Shown: positions 36,501 to 45,206 of the stretch, one piece after another
Position numbering within the stretch: the first letter of the stretch is position 1
How the letters are laid out: each line of letters starts with the position of its first letter
From: Sinonovacula constricta
Taxonomy: Eukaryota; Mollusca; Bivalvia; Cardiida; Solecurtidae
Assembly: GCA_007844125.1 (NCBI GenBank)
Contig: CM017564.1
Location: 27,009,158 to 27,073,157 of the forward strand
Length of the DNA stretch: 64,000 nt
Direction: 5' to 3'
The notes under the pieces: model-generated
What the model was told of the DNA's origin: nothing
Database searches by the model: none
Seen by the model: the letters and a program-made list of their open reading frames with translations, nothing else
Made by a program: the position numbers and the translations under genes

Positions 36501-39500
36501 TCTCTTACATAGTACACAACAACTCTAGCACGAGGCGTCATGGCGGCAACAGCCATTGGAGACCACGTAGTTGTTTTCCCTGTAGTTGTAATAACTCCGG
36601 AGTCTGTCAAGCGGCTTTTGGCGTAGATCTAAGAAACATAAAGTCAGAAAGTGAAGACAACGTTAAGCTGAATCCAAAACTCTAAAAGAGATTAATTAGA
36701 GATATATTTATTTTTTTCTTTTTTGTTCCGACTTTATGGCAAGGTTAGGTCAAATCATTGGTCATGTGTCTTTACCAGCACGTGTATACCTATGTCTAAT
36801 GCTTTCTTTTTCAAATTTTAGTAATTTTAGTGAAGGATCTACGACCGTGTCACATTTTTGCTATTGTTTCGAAATAATAAAAAGTGACAAGAAAAATTGA
36901 CAAGATTCTATGAGGACCATAACATGTCTTAAAATACAAAAGCACAAGCTAAAAGTTAAGATTAAAAAAAAAATCGAAAAAATTTAAATACTAAAACAAA
37001 ACATTCAATAAAAAAGAAAATCAAACAACTGCCACGTTGAAACAGTCAATCAGCGATGAGACTACCGTCAAACAATATATTTAAATTATTAAATAATTAA
37101 AATTAAACAATTACAATTGCTGGTGAGACAAATAAAAGTAAGCTTCTGCATCGGAAGTAAAGCTATGAACAAATAACCTTATTCATGATAAATTCAGTAT
37201 AAGAATTCACTATTAAATATGTCTACAGTATGTACAAACGCTAAAGATATGTACCAACGTTGATAATAAATGAAGAACGTAGAACCATTTAAAGTAATTG
37301 AGTCATAGCGATGACATATGCTTTATTATGGTGTCATGTGCCGAAAGTGCAGTGACAAAAGAAAGATGTAAACTTTTCAAACACATGGGAAACTCATCAA
37401 TTATAATTCTACTGTCCAAATAATAGCTTTAAGACATCGTTTCCATTCATCTTTTGTTAAAAATGCAATTCAAGTTCAAGGCTGTTAGAGAGTCAATTTC
37501 ACAAAAAGCAGTACAGCGGCGAATTCCAAGGCTGTTACAACCATTAATAAGATAACAAATAACATCTGAAAAGAGATCACAAAAGATTGACACCATTAAT
37601 TTTGTTAATCGTATGTAGTTCATTTGCATAAAATGAATGGATGGCTTTAGCTCAGTTTTATTAGTTTTTCATACTGCGATTATATTTGAAACATTTCATT
37701 ATTATGGATAATTAAATATCAATAGGTCTCATTTTGTAAAACTGAAACGTCGGGGTTTCCTGACAAAAACCTTCTTTATAAGAACTACTTTGTGTTAGAT
37801 CCCTTAGTATGAAAACTGTGCTCCTTACCATATATAAGAAAGAGGCTGGTGTTTCCGTGGTTTTCACCTTCAGCTGCATGGGCTGCCCAGTCTGAGAAAA
37901 TAGATAAATTAGCGAAATATAATGACGTCGTATTAAAACGTCAGGTTAATCAGCTGATAAGAGCTATTTTAATTTATAAAGTCATGAATCAGAAAGGTTC
38001 ATCGGAAGTCGGTGCGGTTACCTGGGCCACGTGTTGTTCAGCGGTGACCTGGATGAAGGAATTGCTGGGAGAGTGTCTCTTCTTAACAATCTTCGACTGC
38101 CGTACGCCATTGTAGCTCGCCTGTAACATACACATTATGGATTATTGAATCTTAAAACATGTGCGTGTATCAATTAGGAAATGAAAGGTTGTGCCTTTCT
38201 TCGTACAACTTTCAGACTGAAATTAGAAAACGTACATGTTTACAAAAACACCTTTGGATAGGTTTCTTTTGCAAAAAAAAGACAAGCGGCCGATCTCTAA
38301 ACATTTTCATAATGCAAAGACACTCAGATTAGTATTTACAGTTGTACGTTCGAGTCTCAAATCTTACCTCAATCTTTATTTTGGTAACCGCTGAATCCAC
38401 TTTTACTGGAAACTCTACGATGCCACTGGGTGAAATTGGGTACTGTTTCAACGGAAGTGTCTTGCTGACCTCTTTTCGGAACATGGTGTTGACTGGCGGC
38501 GATGGCGGTCTCCGGCGGGCAATGAGACCCTGTCTGCGGCGTCTCTTGGTCTGGGATGACGACTTTCTGTACTCAGTAATAGTCACCTCGAGGTCGCTGT
38601 CGGTGGTGCCTGGTGGACTGTCGTCTCGCAGCGCCACCTTCACCTGGGGGGATTACAATAATTCTATGACGTCTTAACGTGGATCTAAGCATACGTCCTC
38701 ACCTGGGCTGTTTTATTTTAAGAAGTTCTGTTTCCTTTTCACTGCTTGTATTTGAGAAACCTCTCAGGAAATGCGAGGTTAGAACTCTATAAACCGGTTT
38801 AAGCACCCCAGTTGGTCCTTTTTTTCTGGCCGACCGTTCCAAGGCGGTCACTTTTTTTGTTTGCTTTATTTATGTTATGTCTTCTCAGTTTCTTTTGCAA
38901 TTTTTTTATTTGACTTGCACGTGGATATATTTGATTTATTTCTTTTTCTTCAAAATTTTATATGTTGCAACACTCATGTGATTTTTTAATCCTTTGGTGT
39001 TCATTCGTAAATTGTCACATGTGTTTTAAAAAAAGGATTAACGTTGTTTGTGTTAAAGAGCGATTGATGTGGATTGACGTGTTAATTACTTAGCACACCG
39101 ATGTATATACGGGATTTGTTGTGTAGACTGATAATATAGATTTTCTAAAATATTTGGTTTGGGTTTTCTATAACGGCTGCACTTGGTTAAATTTGTTTCC
39201 GATATATAAGACAATCCAGCAGTAAACCAACCACGTCAACATGTACTGATTATGTTTTTTCTATGGGTTAGGAGTTAATGTAATGAATTTCATGATTCTT
39301 AGTCGTTTCTTACTGTTATGCAATTTTCATTACAAACTAGTTTGTTATTTCTAAAAGAAAATCATTTATCGAACTGGCGAAGTGGAAGATTCGCCGATTT
39401 GTAACTCCTTTGACGGCTTAGCCTCATACCGCGTGGGTTCGAGTCCCGTTCCTGGCGATGGAGTTAATGTGGGAAGGTCTTTCAGCAGTCCTGTGGTCCG

Positions 39501-42500
39501 CCTGTGGTTCTACCTTGATATCGGTCTGGGGTCTTTCACTGCCATAATGGCTGGATGTCGCCATATATCTCAAAAACATTTATCAAAAATGCGCTTCGGA
39601 ATACCGGTAAGAAATTTTAAGTCATCTTTGCTTAAACGCTGTACAGATATTATGTGTTAAAATCGCAAACTAATTCTTTGTGAGATTTAACCAACACCAT
39701 TAACATAGACAACGACAAAACATAATGAAATTATTTAGATTCCTCTCACCACACAATCGTACGTCATCCCCGGCTTGAACGTGTCCGGCAGGGTATTTGG
39801 AAATTCCACCTTGATCGGCTTATCATAAAAGCTAACACCCTGCGTGTCCCCTTGCTTGACTCGCGTCAACGTCTCTGTGACGTTAACTTCAAACATCATG
39901 ACGTTGCCGTTTAAGAGTGACTCGATTTCCTTCAACTGTGTTGTTTTTATAGTAAACTTTGCTTCTCCGTTGATCTGGATAAAAAGTCGTAAAGGACAAT
40001 AATTTAATTCAGGCAAGCTTGTACGGGAGTGAGCCAAAAGTAAATAACAAATCTTCCATTTTAACCTTACCATTCCAAGAAATCAATATTTTGATATGGT
40101 AACAGAATAGAAAATGAATTATAATCACATTTAACATAACCTGCTATCAGACTCTTTAAATGAAGCAGCTTTATTGTGACATACCATAATAGATTTCTCA
40201 CTAAAGTTTTAAGTGAATGGCTTATCATATCATATTTAAATACTCTTAAGGTTTTAAAGAAAATTTCAGTGTCCACTAAACCTTACCGGAAAGTTCATCT
40301 CGATCGATTTCCTCATGTCTATACGAGCGTTATTCTTAAAACTCCAATTCTCCCGCTTTGGCTTCACGACGAGATGTGTCTCCCCCTTCACTGGCTTGCC
40401 GAATGTGTATCTGACATAAAAGTTGATACTTCAATACCAACGGCAGGCATATTGTTTTACCGTATCCAAAACAGTTTTAAACGTTAAGTAAAAATCCATA
40501 GATCAAATTTAGGAGCAGTATATATCGAAAGGAAGAAAAGACAAAAATGTTATGAAATAAAAGATAAAAAATCCCTATTTCTTTAGGATTCAAACCCCGG
40601 GACCTTTTGGATGGAAGTTCAATGCTTTACTTATTGCGTCAGTAAGTCTTTGTAAGTTGCTTGCTTTAAGTAGTTTTATCATATATTGCGACCATGATAT
40701 TCAAATCCCAACATAACTTGTCATCATTTTGAAATGTTTTAACCTGCTCTTATCATTTTAGTTAAATTCGTCAGTCGTATTGTTTACTTGGCCAATCTTC
40801 TCTAGTAGAACTATGTTGTCATATTGCGACTTGATAAGATAAATGTCGGGTCCCGATCTTATCGGGCGCTTGCAAAGGAACATTAAGCGATAAACTTACC
40901 TTTGCCAGTGCCCAACGAGACGTGGTCTCGAGTCAAACGTTATCAAGTCGTTATATTATCTAATTAAGGAACCTTTTACATTTCAGGGTAGATTGAAGAT
41001 CAAAAGTTTTCTTAATTATAGTAGTTTACCTCTAATGCAAAACTCCGTTTATGGAATATCATTTTTTTCAGTTTGTTAGAGTCGTAACTTCAAACAATAT
41101 TAGAATTCCAACTTTTCAGTTTATATTTCTGTTGCAAGAACGGGCTTGCCGAGAGCAGTAAAGATGCAAAAATGCTAACGCATCTTCATTTGGTAACCAG
41201 TCTTTATAAATATGCACATGGACCAAAATATATACTTCAGTATGGTATTTGACAAGTCAGCAGCTTACTTTGCTTTTACTTTTCCTTTAAAGGTTGTGTC
41301 CGTTGTTCTCCCGAATGATGGCAAGTCAAGTTCAACTTCAAACTTAGGAAGAACTGAAATAATGAAAAGGAAACATAAATGGAATTAAAATGGCAGGGAA
41401 TTTCAGAATACAATTCTTTATAATAATTACAGAAAAGTTCTTATACTCTTTGGCTTTCAGAAGACAGAAGAGAGGACAAGTAGACAAAGGAAACAAGAAA
41501 TAGTCTCCAATTTTTTATGGTTTTGCCCTACATTTTTGCCCGAACAGATGCCAGTATTTATATTTGCTAAAATTGTCCTTACAGCCCTATTAAATCCGGA
41601 ATTTCGTTAAACTTTTTGGCTGTTAGTTTTTTTTTAGATAATGGGGTCTGATTGGGCCTAAAACTAAAACGCAAAAACTGTTTTTCTTTGTTTACGATTT
41701 TTTTTTCCAGTTTATATTTTTGTCATTGGGATCGAAAGAAAAAATAAAATCAATGTGCTCTAAACAGTCTTATTTACAGTACTAGAAAAACAAAAACTTA
41801 CCATATTCTTCGATCCGGAAAGTCTGGATTACTGCTTCCTGCTGAATAAGGGGAAACAATCAAGATATTAATTACATTATTATTGAGATAGCATTGTTAA
41901 AAAACTCGTTTATGTGAAAAAGAATATCGCATAAAACTTTCTATTATAAATTTGACTCGTTCTTTTTATTCTTTACAAAAGATTTTTATGACAAACCGGA
42001 AAGTCGAAATCTATCTTACATTTATTTAAAAGATGGATATACGTATGGCTAGTTCTGTCGCATATCTTTTGGCTCAATAAACATTATATTTTTCATATTA
42101 ATACACAATCAAACATGGTCTGTATGAAATTCTATATGTAATAGGCAAAAATACTGTACCTTATAAGACAGGTACTTTGCTTTGATCTTCCATTCGCCCA
42201 ATTCTGGAAACTCTGACATCACTTGTCTCTGAACGTACACGCCCCCTAGTGACGTTATTTCCGATCCGGACACATCCCATTGGTTAATTTTATTTTCTTT
42301 GGGATCCTGTTTGGTAGACATTATTAAAGGGATTGTAATAGATCGGTGACCGATAAGAATTTATGCAACCATTTTTTTCTTTGAGTGTAAAATCAATAGA
42401 AGTTATTAAGAATGCTTGAATCTCGTTGTTTGATTGATCGGAATAAAAAAGCACCGACTAAACAAGAAAAGTCATTGATGCGAAGCATCAAAGGCGATGC

Positions 42501-44580
42501 AAAAAGTGGAAAAGGTAAAAAGATTAAAGCCATAATTGAGCAAGTAACAAAGACATTTAAAAAGTTATGGTTTTTATCTTGAAGTTTTTAGTATTCAGTA
42601 AACTTTGAGAAGAGGTATGTATACTTATATTCCTAAGACCATAGATTGGTTTAATACAAATTAAAATGTCATATCTGACAATATTTAATAGATTTTCAGA
42701 TGTTACATATGTAGTTGTAACATATGTAGAAACAATAATACAAATTTATTAAAACTAACCATAAACTTTAAGTGTACGTAGAATGTTCTTTTCTTTCTCA
42801 GTATCTCATTGTTTTTTTTGAAAGTTACAGACACATATAAATAAATAAATATTAAAATAAATAAATAAAATAAAACGCCGTTTACCGAATTTGGACATTT
42901 TTCAGGTTTAAAAAATCCGCAAACAAATTTTCCCCATGTGCAAATTTCAGTGAGCATTCCATATATAGGCGTCGCGCTCCAGCGCGTCGCCAATAATGGG
43001 TAATTAGAATGATTGAAACTCATTTTTGGATCGCAATAAAAGAACAGATGCATGTGATTAATGTTAATTTTTCCGGAACAGAAATGAATGGCTAACGTGG
43101 CTAACACAATGGCACGTAAACAAAACTGAACAGAAGGAAACAGATATTTTCAATGATTTTAAAGAAAGTAAAATATTAAGCCATACGTTTCGTGCAAGGT
43201 AAACTTACGAAAATTTCTACATTGACTTTATCATATACAATCTTTAACTCGGGGGTCACAGCAAAGACTCGAAAGTTAACTGAAAAATAAAAATAAAGAT
43301 GGGATAAGTATGACCTTCAATTAAGACTTATTAGTGTAATTCCTATTATGTGGTGAAGTTCTTTTATAACACATTTGAATATAGTGCTTCAGACATAAAA
43401 TATGTAAAAAATCCGTATGCGCCTGTAGTAAGATTTATTAATTAATATTTACGATTAGCGATGAAAAAATATGAAAGTCATTTTCAAATGAATTGTGTAA
43501 AAATGAAACTATGTTACATAACATATCCGTTATACAGTACAAAATGGAAGAATGAAATGTATAATAACCTGTCTGTCCAGGCTTGTAGACAGCTTTGTCC
43601 GTCTGTATGTACACGGAGAAACTCTTATGTTTCAGGGACAAACTTTGCTTCTGGCTGTAATTGACCCCACCCGTGACCTTCACACTGAGCGTGTACTGCA
43701 GACTTGAGTCAATGTTAGAGGGCACCTGTACTCAACAGGAGATATAAAATAAATTGTGAGATTAAACAAGAACTAGTTAACTATTTAAAAACAAACAAGT
43801 AAAGAATATATATATATACTCATACATTCACCGTTAAAGTCAAACATCACTATTGTAAAAGGTGAACTAAAATGCGTTCCTTGGTGAAACGCTGCCACAT
43901 TAAAACGTCAAATCAAATTGGTAGCCAAGTTAAAAACGTCATAGCGAAACGCCAGCTAAGGTTTCATGACAAGTTAAATGTCACAAAAGTAACACATCAA
44001 TTCAAGTTTAAGACATTGTCAAAACGTTGCCAAAACAAAACGTAAATTTAATCAGCCGCCGAGTAAAATACGACTAGCGTTTACTTGCGTTTCTTATTTT
44101 GGTAAAAAATATGTTAAAATTACATTGAAGGTTGTCAACAAAAGTAGAGAGATTTGTCTTAGTATCATCTGGACATGCAAAGCACAAAATAGCTTTCTTT
44201 GTGATTAATGAACAAATATGAACAAATATGACTTTAAACTCATGTGCACTGTATAATTAATGTAAACTTGACATTTCAGTTGGGTTGAAATAAAGTATAT
44301 TTTAACGATGTCTTAAAAGTGAGGAATTCTTAGTAGAAGGGTGTTATTGTGGGTCTTTATAAAATAAAAAACAACAACAAATAACTGTTAAACGTAAGAA
44401 GTATGATAATTATACTTACAGGAAGCACAATTATGTCGTCTGCAAAACAACAGCAACAACAAGATAAGAATCAATCTTTGCAATTAACAATCATGTAGTA
44501 TGTAGGATAATGACTTATAAGCTTCGGTGCTTTTGGAAGCGACTTATCTCGATAAACAGCATAAAAATTGTCATAAATGT

Positions 44581-44672
<92 letters not shown>

Positions 44673-45127
44673 TTTACTTATTCGTTAAACAGAGCATGAC
44701 AACAGAAATTGGCTTAAACAAGAGTATCTTAAAATACATAAAGAAATATTCATATTTCAATCAATGCAGTAAAACTAGTTTGTACAAAAGTAACATGACA
44801 TAACAGTTTATTTAATAATATCGTGTTTAAGATTATTATTCTACTTCAAAAATAAAAAACGACAAAAATTCAATTTCAAGATTAAGAGCAAATTTTATAA
44901 ATTAGAAGGATTCGCGAAAAGAAACAACTGATATACCTTTTCCTTCTGAAGTCAATATGGACGTTGTTCCTATGACAACCAAGTCTCCTGTCGTTATACC
45001 CGTTTCTAAGGTAACAGGCTCCGTTGGCGTGGTCAAGAGACGCCATTGAAGAGTGAAGTCTCGTCCCGGACGAAGCGTCTTTGGGGCCGTCAGAAGGAAC
45101 GAGCTATATATATATAAATAAATAAAT

Positions 45128-45206
<79 letters not shown>

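Noticed and set aside
39380..39460. tRNA-Ser/Leu-like gene
   Set aside because: T-arm pairing is weak and the segment is part of a repeated SINE-like unit.
42703..43107. 134-aa minus-strand ORF
   Set aside because: It lies in TEP-A intron 6, is Phe/Leu/Lys rich from AT bias, and has no domain likeness.
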